A DNA stretch of 43,768 nt, from positions 1 to 43,768 of the forward strand of contig WRBL01000012.1 of the NCBI GenBank assembly GCA_009784565.1, in the 5' to 3' direction. The DNA comes from Streptosporangiales bacterium (GTDB taxonomy: Bacteria; Actinomycetota; Actinomycetes; Streptosporangiales; Streptosporangiaceae). This document shows positions 1-7,411 of this stretch, one piece after another. The notes beneath the pieces were generated by a model that saw only the letters and a list, made by a program, of their open reading frames with translations, was not told where the DNA came from and ran no database searches. Numbering within the stretch: the stretch's first letter is position 1; every line of letters begins with the position of its first letter. The position numbers and the translations under genes are program-made.

Positions 1-884
1 CGGACGTCGTCGCGGACCTGTCGACGCCGTCGGGCCGGTCCGAGGCGGCGGAGAAGGTCCTCGCGCTGGCCGACGACCACCTGGACGGGGCGGTCCTCGC
101 GGCCGGCCTGGGGCCGGTCCCGGGCCGGGACCGGCCCCGCCTGATCACCCAGGTCAACTACTTCGGCGTGGTCGAACTGCTGCGGGCCTGGCGGCCGGCC
201 CTCGCGAAGGCGGACGCGGCCAAGGTCGTCGTGTTCGCCAGCAACTCGACCACCACCACTCCCCTGGTGCCCCGCCGGGCGATACGGTCACTGCTGGCCG
301 GGGACGGCCCGGGCGCCGTGCGGGCGCTGCGGCTCTTCGGCCCGAAGATGACGCCCCCGTTCGCGTACGCCGCCTCCAAGGTCGCGGTCAGCCACTGGGT
401 CCGGACGGCGGCCACCAGCCCCGCCTGGATCGGCGAGGGCATCCGCCTCAACGCGATCGCCCCGGGCGCGGTCAGGACACCGCTGCTGGAGCAGCAGCTG
501 TCCATCCCGTCGGAGGCCAAGCTCATCCGGTCGTTCCCGATGCCGGCGGGAGACTTCGGCGACCCGTCGCACCTGGCCGACTGGGTCCTGTTCATGCTGT
601 CGGAGGCGGCCGACTTCCTGTGCGGCAGCGTCATCTTCGTCGACGGCGGCTCGGACGCCTACTACCGCGCCACCGACTGGCCCCGCACTCCCCCGCTCCT
701 GGGCCTGCCCGCCTACTTCAAGCGCATGCGCGCCTGGAAGTCCCGGAGGTTACGCGCCAGCGCCGGCGTCCGGCTCACGGTTCGCCTTCCGCGGCTTCCA
801 CGCGCAGCAAGGTCACGTCGTCGCCCCGGATCTGGTCGTTTTCCCGGATTTCCTCCAGCCAGGTCTCGAAGAACGGTCCGCTGA
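1..884 (+). CDS. Short-chain dehydrogenase/reductase (5'-truncated)
   Basis: The gene enters from the left edge; the reading frame is already open at base 3, so the N-terminal cofactor-binding glycine motif is outside the window. Visible SDR landmarks are DGAVLAAGLG (the NNAG position), the QVNYFG helix, FASNS with the catalytic serine region, the YAASK active-site motif, and APGAVRTPL followed by FVDGGSDAYYR at the C-terminus. The DAYYR-x-DWP ending resembles hydroxysteroid-dehydrogenase-like SDRs of actinobacteria, which fits the steroid context, but the substrate is not readable. The last ~35 codons are arginine-rich and run antisense into the convergent PP2C gene for 110 bp, so the natural stop may have been lost. 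The SDR family is certain; a steroid role is inference. Confidence 0.85.
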   Translation, partial: DVVADLSTPSGRSEAAEKVLALADDHLDGAVLAAGLGPVPGRDRPRLITQVNYFGVVELLRAWRPALAKADAAKVVVFASNSTTTTPLVPRRAIRSLLAGDGPGAVRALRLFGPKMTPPFAYAASKVAVSHWVRTAATSPAWIGEGIRLNAIAPGAVRTPLLEQQLSIPSEAKLIRSFPMPAGDFGDPSHLADWVLFMLSEAADFLCGSVIFVDGGSDAYYRATDWPRTPPLLGLPAYFKRMRAWKSRRLRASAGVRLTVRLPRLPRAARSRRRPGSGRFPGFPPARSRRTVR

Positions 885-1551
885 TGGCGTCCATGACCTC
901 CCAGGGCCGGCCTCCTCGCTCGTATTCGCCGAGGAACCAGGCGGCCAGCGCGCCGGTGCAGGCGTAGAGCCTGTCCCCCGGGCCAGCGGTTCCCCGGGCT
1001 AGCGCGACCGCCGGGACGATCGCGGCCGGGTCAGTGTCGGGGCTGCCGAGAAGCGGGGGCGCGTCGCCGAACTTCCTGGCTTCGGCCAGCGGGAACGCCG
1101 TCAGCAGCCGGTTCTCCCGCACGTGGAAAAGGCAGGTGTCGCCGACGGCCGCCGCGTTCCAGGTCCCGCCGGGCGCGACTCCGACGACGAGCCCGGTGGC
1201 GTAGGCGCCGCGTTCCAGTCCGGGCCGCTCGTACCAGCGCAGCGGATTCGCGGCGGTTTCCCGTCCGGAGACGTATTCCTCGATTTCGCCGGGCCACTGC
1301 CGGGCGGCCGCCGCCACCGCCCGGGCGAACGCCTCCGCGCTCGTCGTCACTTCCGGTTCCGCTTCCACCAGGGCCGCGGTCAGCAGCCGGGCCCAGCGGA
1401 CGGCCAGCAAACTCTCGGTCGCCCCGTCGGCCACCGCCACCCGCAGCGGCTCACCCGCCGCCGGTTCCCCGACCCGCCACGAATCCTCGTACTCGCCGGA
1501 GGAATTACCGCCTTTGGGCGCCCAATGGGCAATTACCTGAGTGCGCGCCAC
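775..1551 (-). CDS. PP2C-like protein phosphatase
   Basis: A 258-residue protein with the pattern of PPM/PP2C metal-dependent Ser/Thr phosphatases. VADGATE near residues 40-46 stands for the usual DGxGG metal motif, AVGDTCLF is in mid-protein, and GDDVTLLRV near the C-terminus is the late metal-binding aspartate motif. There is no membrane segment and no extra sensor domain. The DGATE variant shows a divergent metal site, so activity is not assured. It is transcribed away from a 214-bp spacer that contains a large inverted repeat (centre 1713), and it converges on the SDR gene. Nothing ties it to steroid catabolism except position. Confidence 0.75.
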   Translation of the reverse strand: MARTQVIAHWAPKGGNSSGEYEDSWRVGEPAAGEPLRVAVADGATESLLAVRWARLLTAALVEAEPEVTTSAEAFARAVAAAARQWPGEIEEYVSGRETAANPLRWYERPGLERGAYATGLVVGVAPGGTWNAAAVGDTCLFHVRENRLLTAFPLAEARKFGDAPPLLGSPDTDPAAIVPAVALARGTAGPGDRLYACTGALAAWFLGEYERGGRPWEVMDAISGPFFETWLEEIRENDQIRGDDVTLLRVEAAEGEP

Positions 1552-1688
1552 GGTCAGCTCTGCACCTCAGCAGACATGCGACTCCCCGGCTCGCCGAACG
1601 GAACGCGATCCCCTGGACCGCCACCCGCAATCCTGCCCCTTTTTGGACAACGTGAGCAAGCCTGGATCAAACTGGTAATTTTGCGCAC

Positions 1689-1737
1689 TCAACGAGTGAA
1701 TTGAAAGCACTGACAGTGCATTTTATTCACTTGTTAG
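1689..1737. repeat. 49-bp imperfect inverted repeat
   Basis: Two 24-base arms (1689-1712 and 1714-1737) around a single central base match at 18 of 24 positions. The core GCACTG-A-CAGTGC (1707-1719) is perfect. The outer arms hold AGTGAAT/ATTCACT and, on the right, CTTGTTAG, the same half-site found in the two KstR2-like operators at 5381 and 13715. It lies 28 bp past the stop of the minus-strand acyl-CoA dehydrogenase operon and 138 bp upstream of the PP2C start. It could be the operon terminator, a regulator site for the PP2C gene, or both. There is no clear T-tract. Confidence 0.6.
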
Positions 1738-1765
1738 TTCGATCATTCAGAACGGAGTGGCGCTC

Positions 1766-2779
1766 CTATGCGGGCAATAGACCGGCGCGGCGGGCGATGA
1801 GGGTGCGGAGTTCAGCCGGGGTGCCGTGGAGGAGCTGGGTGGACTTGGCGCGCTTGAGGTAGCGGTGGGCGTCGTGCTCCCAGGTGAAGCCGATGCCGCC
1901 GTGGAGCTGGATCATCTCGGCGGCGGCGCGGAAGAACGCGTCGGCGCAGTACCGCTTGGCCAGGGGCGCGGCGATCGCGAACTCTTCCGGGTCCGACAGC
2001 GCGGCGCGGACCGCGGCGTGCGCCGTCATCCAGGCCGATTCCAGTTCCGCCGCGAGGTCCGCGCACCGGTGCTTGAGCGCCTGGAACTCGCCGATCGGCC
2101 TCCCGAACTGGACCCGGGTCTTCAGGTACTCCACGCATCTGGACAGGCACTGGGCCGCGGCGGCCGCCGACTCGGCGGCCAGGGCCGTCCAGAGCAGGCC
2201 CTCGGCCCGGTCGGCGAAGTCACCGTCGCCGACTCGTACCGCCGGGGCGCCGGTGAACCGCACCAGCGCCTGGCCCCGCGTCTGGTCCAGCGTCTCCACC
2301 GGGGTCACGGCGGCGTCGGCCGCGCGGACCGCGACCAGCGCGCCCGCGACCCGGACCAGGAACACGTCCGCTTCCGGGCCGTCCAGCACGTTCCGGACGG
2401 TGCCTGACAGCTTCCCGCCGTCGGCGTCGCCGGAAAAGGTGGTCACGCCGGGTCCGAGGGCCAGCGCCGCGGTCAGGGTGCCGTCCGCCAGCCCGGGGAC
2501 GAAGTCCTCGACGCCGGCCTCGGCCAGAATCGCCGCGGCCAGGGCCGTCGGCAGGTACGGCACGGGTGCCAGGACCCGGCCAGTCTCCTCAACCGCGACC
2601 ATGACCTCGGCCAGGGTGGCGTCCGCGCCGCCCAGCGATTCGGGTACCGCGAGCGCCGTCAGGCCGAGTTCACCGGTCAGCCGCTTCCACGGGTTCTCCG
2701 GCGCCGACGCCAGGAAGCCCCGTACCGCCGTGCGGAGTTCCGCCTGTTCGGGAGTGTCGGTCAGTCCGCTGAAGTCCAT
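1766..2779 (-). CDS. Acyl-CoA dehydrogenase, small-subunit type
   Basis: A 337-residue acyl-CoA dehydrogenase resembling the short partner subunits (FadE28/32/33 type) of actinobacterial alpha2beta2 steroid dehydrogenases. The N-terminal half is degenerate. The C-terminal helical domain is well kept: VEYLKTRVQFGRPIGEFQALKH (FAD/dimer contact) and IQLHGGIGFTWEHDAH. In known heteromeric enzymes two such dissimilar chains form one active site. It starts 3 bp after the stop of the fadE30-like gene and is the last gene of the ipdF-kstR2-fadE30 operon, so it probably acts on a C/D-ring intermediate. The exact FadE number cannot be assigned by eye. Confidence 0.85.
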   Translation of the reverse strand: MDFSGLTDTPEQAELRTAVRGFLASAPENPWKRLTGELGLTALAVPESLGGADATLAEVMVAVEETGRVLAPVPYLPTALAAAILAEAGVEDFVPGLADGTLTAALALGPGVTTFSGDADGGKLSGTVRNVLDGPEADVFLVRVAGALVAVRAADAAVTPVETLDQTRGQALVRFTGAPAVRVGDGDFADRAEGLLWTALAAESAAAAAQCLSRCVEYLKTRVQFGRPIGEFQALKHRCADLAAELESAWMTAHAAVRAALSDPEEFAIAAPLAKRYCADAFFRAAAEMIQLHGGIGFTWEHDAHRYLKRAKSTQLLHGTPAELRTLIARRAGLLPA

Positions 2780-2782
2780 GGG

Positions 2783-3934
2783 TCACCGTCCCCTGGGCAG
2801 GCCGAGCAGCCGCTCGGCGATGACGTTGCGCTGAATCTCGTTCGACCCGCCGTAGATCGTGTCCGCGCGCGTGAACAGGAACAGCCGCTGCTCGTCGCTG
2901 AGGTCATAGCCGGGGTCCGCCACGGTCGCGTCCGGGCCGAGGACGTCCACCGCGAGCTCCCCCAGGTCACGGTGCCAGTTGGCCCACAGCAGCTTGGCGA
3001 TGTTCGCCGCGCCCCCGGGATCCGCGGCGCCCAGAGTTCCCTCGGCCGTGTAGCGCAGGACCCGCAGCCCCGTCCAGGCGTCGGTCAGGCGGGCCGAGAC
3101 GGCGGGGTCGTCGATCGCCCCGTTCTCCCGTGCCGCCGCCAGCACCGCGTCGAACTCGCGCTGGAAACCGAGTTGCTGGCCGAACGTCGAGACGCCCCGC
3201 TCGACCGCGAGGGTTCCCATCGCGACCTTCCAGCCCTCGCCCGGCTCCCCCACCACGTGCGAGGAGTCGGTCACCGCGTCGTCGAAGAACACCTCGTTGA
3301 ACTCTGACGTTCCGGTGAGCTGGACGATCGGCCGGACCTCGATGCCGTCCTGCTTCATGGGCACCAGCAGGTAGGACAGGCCCTTGTGCCGGGACGATCC
3401 GGGCTCGGTGCGGGCGATCACGAAACACCAGTCGGCGTGGTGGGCCAGCGACGTCCACACCTTCTGCCCGTCGATGTGCCACTGGCCGTCCCGCAGCCCG
3501 GCGCGGGTCCGGACGTTCGCCAGGTCGGACCCGGCGTCCGGCTCGGAGTATCCCTGGCACCACATCTCGGTGCCGTTGAGGATCCCCGGCAGAAAACGAG
3601 CCTTCTGCTCCGGTGTCCCGTGCGCCAGCAGCGTCGGCCCGAGCAGTTGCTCGCCGATGTGCCCGACCCGGCCCGGCCCTCCGGCCCGGGCGTACTCGGA
3701 GTAGAAGATGACCTGGTGCTCCCAGGACAGGCCCCGGCCGCCGTCAGCTTCCGGCCAGCCCAGTCCGATCCACCCGCCGGAGCCCAGCCGGCGCTCCCAT
3801 TCCAGGCGCTCGCCGACCAGTTCGTGTTCCCGGCCCGGCCCTCCCATCCCGATGAGGTGAGCGAATTCGCCGGACAGGTTCTCGTTCAGCCACGAACGGA
3901 CCTCGGACCGGAACTCGTTAAGCGAGGATTCCAT
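2783..3934 (-). CDS. fadE30: Acyl-CoA dehydrogenase, FadE30 type
   Basis: A 383-residue acyl-CoA dehydrogenase that closely matches what I recall of M. tuberculosis FadE30. Shared blocks include GGPGREHE near the start, GYSEPDAGSDLANV, KVWTSLAHHADWCFV, SRHKGLSYLLVP, VQLTGTSEFNEVFFDD and the YGGSNEIQRN ending. FadE30 introduces the double bond into the propionyl side chain of 5-OH-HIP-CoA in C/D-ring catabolism. The position of the medium-chain enzymes' catalytic Glu (YEGT) is Gly here, as is usual in this group. I choose the ATG at 3934; a TTG at 3949 is less likely. The start lies inside the 3' end of kstR2 (17-bp overlap), implying translational coupling. Confidence 0.88.
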   Translation of the reverse strand: MESSLNEFRSEVRSWLNENLSGEFAHLIGMGGPGREHELVGERLEWERRLGSGGWIGLGWPEADGGRGLSWEHQVIFYSEYARAGGPGRVGHIGEQLLGPTLLAHGTPEQKARFLPGILNGTEMWCQGYSEPDAGSDLANVRTRAGLRDGQWHIDGQKVWTSLAHHADWCFVIARTEPGSSRHKGLSYLLVPMKQDGIEVRPIVQLTGTSEFNEVFFDDAVTDSSHVVGEPGEGWKVAMGTLAVERGVSTFGQQLGFQREFDAVLAAARENGAIDDPAVSARLTDAWTGLRVLRYTAEGTLGAADPGGAANIAKLLWANWHRDLGELAVDVLGPDATVADPGYDLSDEQRLFLFTRADTIYGGSNEIQRNVIAERLLGLPRGR

Positions 3935-4532
3935 TGAGCACCATCGCAATATATTGCCGGGCGATTTCTTCGGCGGACAGCGGACCGTCGTGGCGGTACC
4001 AGCCGGCCGCCAGCCAGACGGTATCCCGGATGAAGCGGTAGACCAGCCCGGTGTCCAGTTCGGCGCGGAACACGCCGTCTTTCACTCCCGTGTCCAGGAC
4101 CTTCAGCCACATCTCGCGGAACTTCCGCTGGGAGTCGTTCAGGTAGGAGAAGCGCGGGTTCCGGCCGAGCTGCCCTGATTCCTTCTGGTAGATCACGACC
4201 GCGGCCCGGTGAGCGTCCAGCGTGCGGAACGACGAGGTGATCAGCTCGGTGAACGTCTCGGCCGGGCCGAGCCCGGCCGCGGTCACCCGGTCATAGTCGG
4301 CCCACATCTCGGTCAGGAAGCCGGACAGGATCTCGTTGATCATCGACTCCTTGGAGTCGAAGTGGTAGTACAGGCTGCCGCCCAGCATCCCGGCGGCCTC
4401 GGCCACCTCGCGGACGGTGGTGGCGGCGTACCCGCGGGAGGCGAACAACTCGGCCGCGGCGGCGAGCACCTCGGCCCGGCGCTGCTCGCGGGCGGCGGCG
4501 TTGCCGTCGGTGTCTCGCTGGCGTGGACTCAT
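3918..4532 (-). CDS. kstR2: TetR-family regulator KstR2
   Basis: A 204-residue TetR repressor with a helix-turn-helix at about residues 37-58 (TTVREVAEAAG then SLYYHFDSKE). The ligand domain closely matches recalled mycobacterial KstR2: AAVVIYQKE, PRFSYLND, REMWLKVLDTGVKDGVFRAELD, LVYRFIRDTVW, WYRHDGPLSAEEIARQY. KstR2 represses the HIP (C/D-ring) regulon and is released by HIP-CoA. It lies second in the operon ipdF-kstR2-fadE30, so the operator-like palindrome at 5381-5398 would make it autoregulated. Having ipdF, fadE30 and the echA20-ipdABC block nearby strongly supports this assignment. Confidence 0.92.
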   Translation of the reverse strand: MSPRQRDTDGNAAAREQRRAEVLAAAAELFASRGYAATTVREVAEAAGMLGGSLYYHFDSKESMINEILSGFLTEMWADYDRVTAAGLGPAETFTELITSSFRTLDAHRAAVVIYQKESGQLGRNPRFSYLNDSQRKFREMWLKVLDTGVKDGVFRAELDTGLVYRFIRDTVWLAAGWYRHDGPLSAEEIARQYIAMVLNGILA

Positions 4533-4575
4533 CGGCGTTGCTCCCCTGGTGACGGACGCTGAGCGGCGACTGCTG

Positions 4576-5370
4576 CTACGGGTGCTGGCTGGAGACCGAG
4601 ACGACCTCGCCCGTCATGTACGACGAGTAGTCGCTCGCGAGGAAGACGATAACGTTCGCCACCTCCCAGGGCTCCGCGTACCGGCCGAACGCCTCCCGCT
4701 GGGTGAGCTCTTCCAGCAGGCCCTCGGTGGTGACCTTGGCCAGGAACGGGTGCATGGCCAGCGACGGCGCGACCGCGTTGATCCGCACGCCGTGCTCGGC
4801 GGCCTCGATGGCCGCGCACCGGGTCAGGGCCATGACCCCGGCCTTCGCGGCGGCGTAGTGGGACTGCCCCTCCTGGGCCCGCCAGCCGACCACCGACGCG
4901 TTGTTCACGATCACGCCGCTCTTCCGGGGCTGCATGCGGGTCATGGCGGCCCGGGTACACCGCATCGTGCCGTTCAGGGTGACGTCCAGGACCCGCGACC
5001 ACTGGTCGTCGGTCATGTCGACCAGCTTCGTGGTCCCGCCGAGCCCGGCGTTGTTGATCAGGACGTCGACCGGCCCGAACCGGTCCTCGGCGGCCGCGAA
5101 CAGCGCCTGGACCTGTTCTTCCTTGGTGACGTCGCAGGTGACGGCGGAGACCTTGTCCGCTCCGAACTCCTTCTCCAGGGTGTCGAGGCTCTCGTTCAGC
5201 CGGCGCTCGTGAGCGTCGGAGATCAGAACCTTCGCGCCCTCTTCCAGGAGCCGGCGGGCGCAGGCGCCGCCGATCCCGGTGCCGGCCGCGGCCGTCACCA
5301 CCGCGATCTTGCCCGTCAGGAGGCCATGTCCGGGGACATAAGGCGGCTTACTCTCGTCCGTCGCGCGCAT
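4576..5370 (-). CDS. ipdF: SDR dehydrogenase IpdF (HIEC-CoA/5-OH-HIC-CoA step)
   Basis: A 264-residue SDR that matches recalled IpdF (Rv3559c) in distinctive blocks: PGHGLLTGKIAVVTAAAGTGIG at the N-terminus (cofactor glycines), INNAGLGG, VIVNNASVVGWRAQEGQSHYAAAKAG (active site with Tyr and Lys), EAFGRYAEPWEVAN and DYSSYMTGEVVSVSSQ. IpdF handles the 5-hydroxyl/5-oxo step on the C/D-ring CoA intermediates of steroid breakdown. It is the first gene of the minus-strand kstR2 operon. Its start is only 10 bp from the operator-like palindrome in the divergent promoter. Assignment is confident from both sequence and context. Confidence 0.92.
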   Translation of the reverse strand: MRATDESKPPYVPGHGLLTGKIAVVTAAAGTGIGGACARRLLEEGAKVLISDAHERRLNESLDTLEKEFGADKVSAVTCDVTKEEQVQALFAAAEDRFGPVDVLINNAGLGGTTKLVDMTDDQWSRVLDVTLNGTMRCTRAAMTRMQPRKSGVIVNNASVVGWRAQEGQSHYAAAKAGVMALTRCAAIEAAEHGVRINAVAPSLAMHPFLAKVTTEGLLEELTQREAFGRYAEPWEVANVIVFLASDYSSYMTGEVVSVSSQHP

Positions 5371-5380
5371 GTGAGTTATT

Positions 5381-5398
5381 CTATCAAATACTTGTTAG
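5381..5398. promoter_or_regulatory. KstR2-like operator in divergent promoter
   Basis: CTATCAAATACTTGTTAG is a near-palindrome with arms CTATCAA/TTGTTAG. Its core (5383-5396) fits the recalled mycobacterial KstR2 consensus AnCAAGnnCTTGnT at 9 of 10 defined positions. It lies in the 48-bp gap between ipdF and the plus-strand crotonase gene, placed to repress both operons at once. Confidence 0.8.
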
Positions 5399-5418
5399 GT
5401 GAAACCGGGAGGTGACCC

Positions 5419-6282
5419 ATGGCAGACGACGCGGGCGACACGAACGAGGTCGTGCTGTACGAGCGCCGGGGCCCGGTGGCGGTCGTGACCATGAACCGCC
5501 CCGAGTTCCGGAACGCGCAGAACTCCAAGATGACCTATGCCCTCGACGCGGCCTTCTACCGGGCGGTGGACGACGACGAGGTGAAGGTCATCGTCCTCGA
5601 GGGCACCGGGAAGCATTTCTCGGCCGGCCACGACATCGGCTCCCCGGAACGGGACGCGCACAAGACCTTCGAGCGCAAGGCCAGCCTGTGGTGGGACCAC
5701 GCGGGCAAGGACGGCGAGGAAAGCCGGTTCGCCCGCGAGTCCGAGGTCTACGTCGGAATGTGCCGCCGCTGGCGCGAGATCCCCAAGCCGATGATCGCCA
5801 AGGTCCAGGGCGCCTGCATCGCGGGCGGGCTCATGCTGGCCTGGGTCTGCGACCTGATCGTCGCCTCCGACGACGCGTTCTTCGCCGACCCCGTCGTGCG
5901 GATGGGCATTCCCGGCGTCGAGTACTTCGCCCACCCCTGGGTGCTGCCGCCGCGGATCGCCAAGGAATTCCTCTACACCGGCGACCGGATGTCCGCCCAG
6001 CGTGCCTACGAGCTGAGCATGGTGAACCGGATCGTGGCCCGGGACGACCTCGACGGGGAGGTCGCCGCGCTGGCGGAGAAGATCGCCGCCATGCCGCGCC
6101 TGGGTCTCGCCCTCACCAAGAAGGCGGTCAACCAGGCCGAGGACCTGCAGGGCCTGCACGCCGGGGTCGACTCCGTCTTCGGCCTGCACCACCTCGCCCA
6201 CGCCCACAACGCCGAGACGTCGAGGGACTCCCTGGCCGGGATGGACCCGAAGAGCATGAAGGCGGCCTCGGGTGGATCTTGA
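5419..6282 (+). CDS. Crotonase-fold enzyme lacking both hydratase glutamates
   Basis: A 287-residue crotonase-superfamily protein. The oxyanion-hole segments are present (FSAGHDIG about residues 67-74 and GACIAGG 131-137). Aligned by eye to rat enoyl-CoA hydratase, the two catalytic glutamates fall on Met139 (GGLMLAW) and Val159 (DPVV). It is therefore unlikely to hydrate an enoyl-CoA in the standard way; a hydrolase, lyase or isomerase activity on a ring-derived CoA ester is possible. It is first in the operon with the two following acyl-CoA dehydrogenase genes (11-bp overlap with the next) and sits behind the KstR2-like operator, so a C/D-ring role is inferred. It is not EchA19 or EchA20, which are present elsewhere. 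Confidence 0.85.
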   Translation: MADDAGDTNEVVLYERRGPVAVVTMNRPEFRNAQNSKMTYALDAAFYRAVDDDEVKVIVLEGTGKHFSAGHDIGSPERDAHKTFERKASLWWDHAGKDGEESRFARESEVYVGMCRRWREIPKPMIAKVQGACIAGGLMLAWVCDLIVASDDAFFADPVVRMGIPGVEYFAHPWVLPPRIAKEFLYTGDRMSAQRAYELSMVNRIVARDDLDGEVAALAEKIAAMPRLGLALTKKAVNQAEDLQGLHAGVDSVFGLHHLAHAHNAETSRDSLAGMDPKSMKAASGGS

Positions 6283-7408
6283 TCTGTCCGCCACCGACGG
6301 CTTCCGGGCCGAGGTCCGCTCCTGGCTTCGAGAGCATGTTCCGGCCTCGCCCCTGCCCTCGCTGGAAACGTCAGCCGGCTTCGACGCCCACCGCGAGTGG
6401 GAGCGGGAACTGCACGGCGCCCGCCTGTCGGTGGTGTCCTGGCCCGAGGAGTACGGCGGGCGCGGCTGCACCCCCCTGGAGTGGCTGGTCTTCGAGGAGG
6501 AGTACTACGCCGCCGGCGCGCCGGGCCGGGTCAGCCAGAACGGCATCAACCTGCTGGCCCCTACCCTGTTCCTGCACGGCACCGGCGACCAGCGGTCCCG
6601 GTTCCTGCCCTCGATGGCCTCCGGCGAGGTGATCTGGGCGCAGGCCTGGTCCGAGCCGGGTGCGGGCAGCGACTTGGCCTCGCTGCGATCATCAGCCCGC
6701 CGAACGGATCAGGGCTGGCTGCTCAACGGCCAGAAGACCTGGTCCTCGCGGGCGGCGTTCGCGGACCGGGGTTTCGGTCCATTCCGGACCGACCCCGAGG
6801 CCGGCCGGCATAAGGGGCTGACCTACTTCACCTTCCCGCTGGACGCTCCCGGGATCACCCGGCGCCCGATCGGCCGGCTCGACGGCAAGCCCGCGTTCGC
6901 GGAACTGTTCTTCGACGACGTCTTCGTGCCCGACACCGATGTCATCGGGGAGCCCGGCGACGGCTGGCGGGTCGCCATGGCCACCACCGGCAACGAGCGC
7001 GGCCTGCAGTTGCGGAGCCCGGGCCGGTTCACGGCGGCCGCCGGCCGGCTGGTGTCGCTGTGGCGCTCCTCGTCGTTCGCGGACGACTCGGCGATGCGGG
7101 ACCGGGTCGCGGACGCGTGGATCAAGGCGCGGGCCTACCGGCTGAAGGGCTTCGAGGCGATCTCCCAGTCCTCCGACGCGGGGGCGGCCTCCAGCGTCAA
7201 CAAGGTGTTCTGGTCCGAACTCGACGTGGCCCTGCACGAGACCGCCCTGGACCTGCTGGGGGCCGACGGCGAACTGGCCGACGCCGACGGGGACTGGATG
7301 GAGGGATACGTGTTCTCTCTGGCCGGGCCGGTCTACGCGGGGACGAACGAGATCCAGCGCAACGTGATCGCCGAACGGATCCTCGGCCTGCCCCGCGGAG
7401 GAAGGTGA
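6272..7408 (+). CDS. Acyl-CoA dehydrogenase, large-subunit (FadE31-like) type
   Basis: A 378-residue acyl-CoA dehydrogenase with the full fold: WPEEYGGRG, FLPSMASGEVIWAQAWSEPGAGSDLA (substrate/FAD loop), GQKTWSSRA, and VYAGTNEIQRNVIAERILGLPR at the C-terminus. The YEGT catalytic-Glu position reads YAGT, as in other large subunits of actinobacterial heteromeric steroid dehydrogenases. It starts at a GTG inside the end of the crotonase gene and is followed 3 bp later by a short partner. Size and pairing resemble FadE31 with FadE32/33, which oxidise late C/D-ring chain intermediates. The specific FadE identity is inference. Confidence 0.85.
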   Translation: MDLDLSATDGFRAEVRSWLREHVPASPLPSLETSAGFDAHREWERELHGARLSVVSWPEEYGGRGCTPLEWLVFEEEYYAAGAPGRVSQNGINLLAPTLFLHGTGDQRSRFLPSMASGEVIWAQAWSEPGAGSDLASLRSSARRTDQGWLLNGQKTWSSRAAFADRGFGPFRTDPEAGRHKGLTYFTFPLDAPGITRRPIGRLDGKPAFAELFFDDVFVPDTDVIGEPGDGWRVAMATTGNERGLQLRSPGRFTAAAGRLVSLWRSSSFADDSAMRDRVADAWIKARAYRLKGFEAISQSSDAGAASSVNKVFWSELDVALHETALDLLGADGELADADGDWMEGYVFSLAGPVYAGTNEIQRNVIAERILGLPRGGR

Positions 7409-7411
7409 CCC

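Noticed and set aside
4417-5415. Plus-strand open frame of 332 codons
   Set aside because: It is the GC-frame shadow of ipdF and kstR2, which have clear family motifs on the minus strand.
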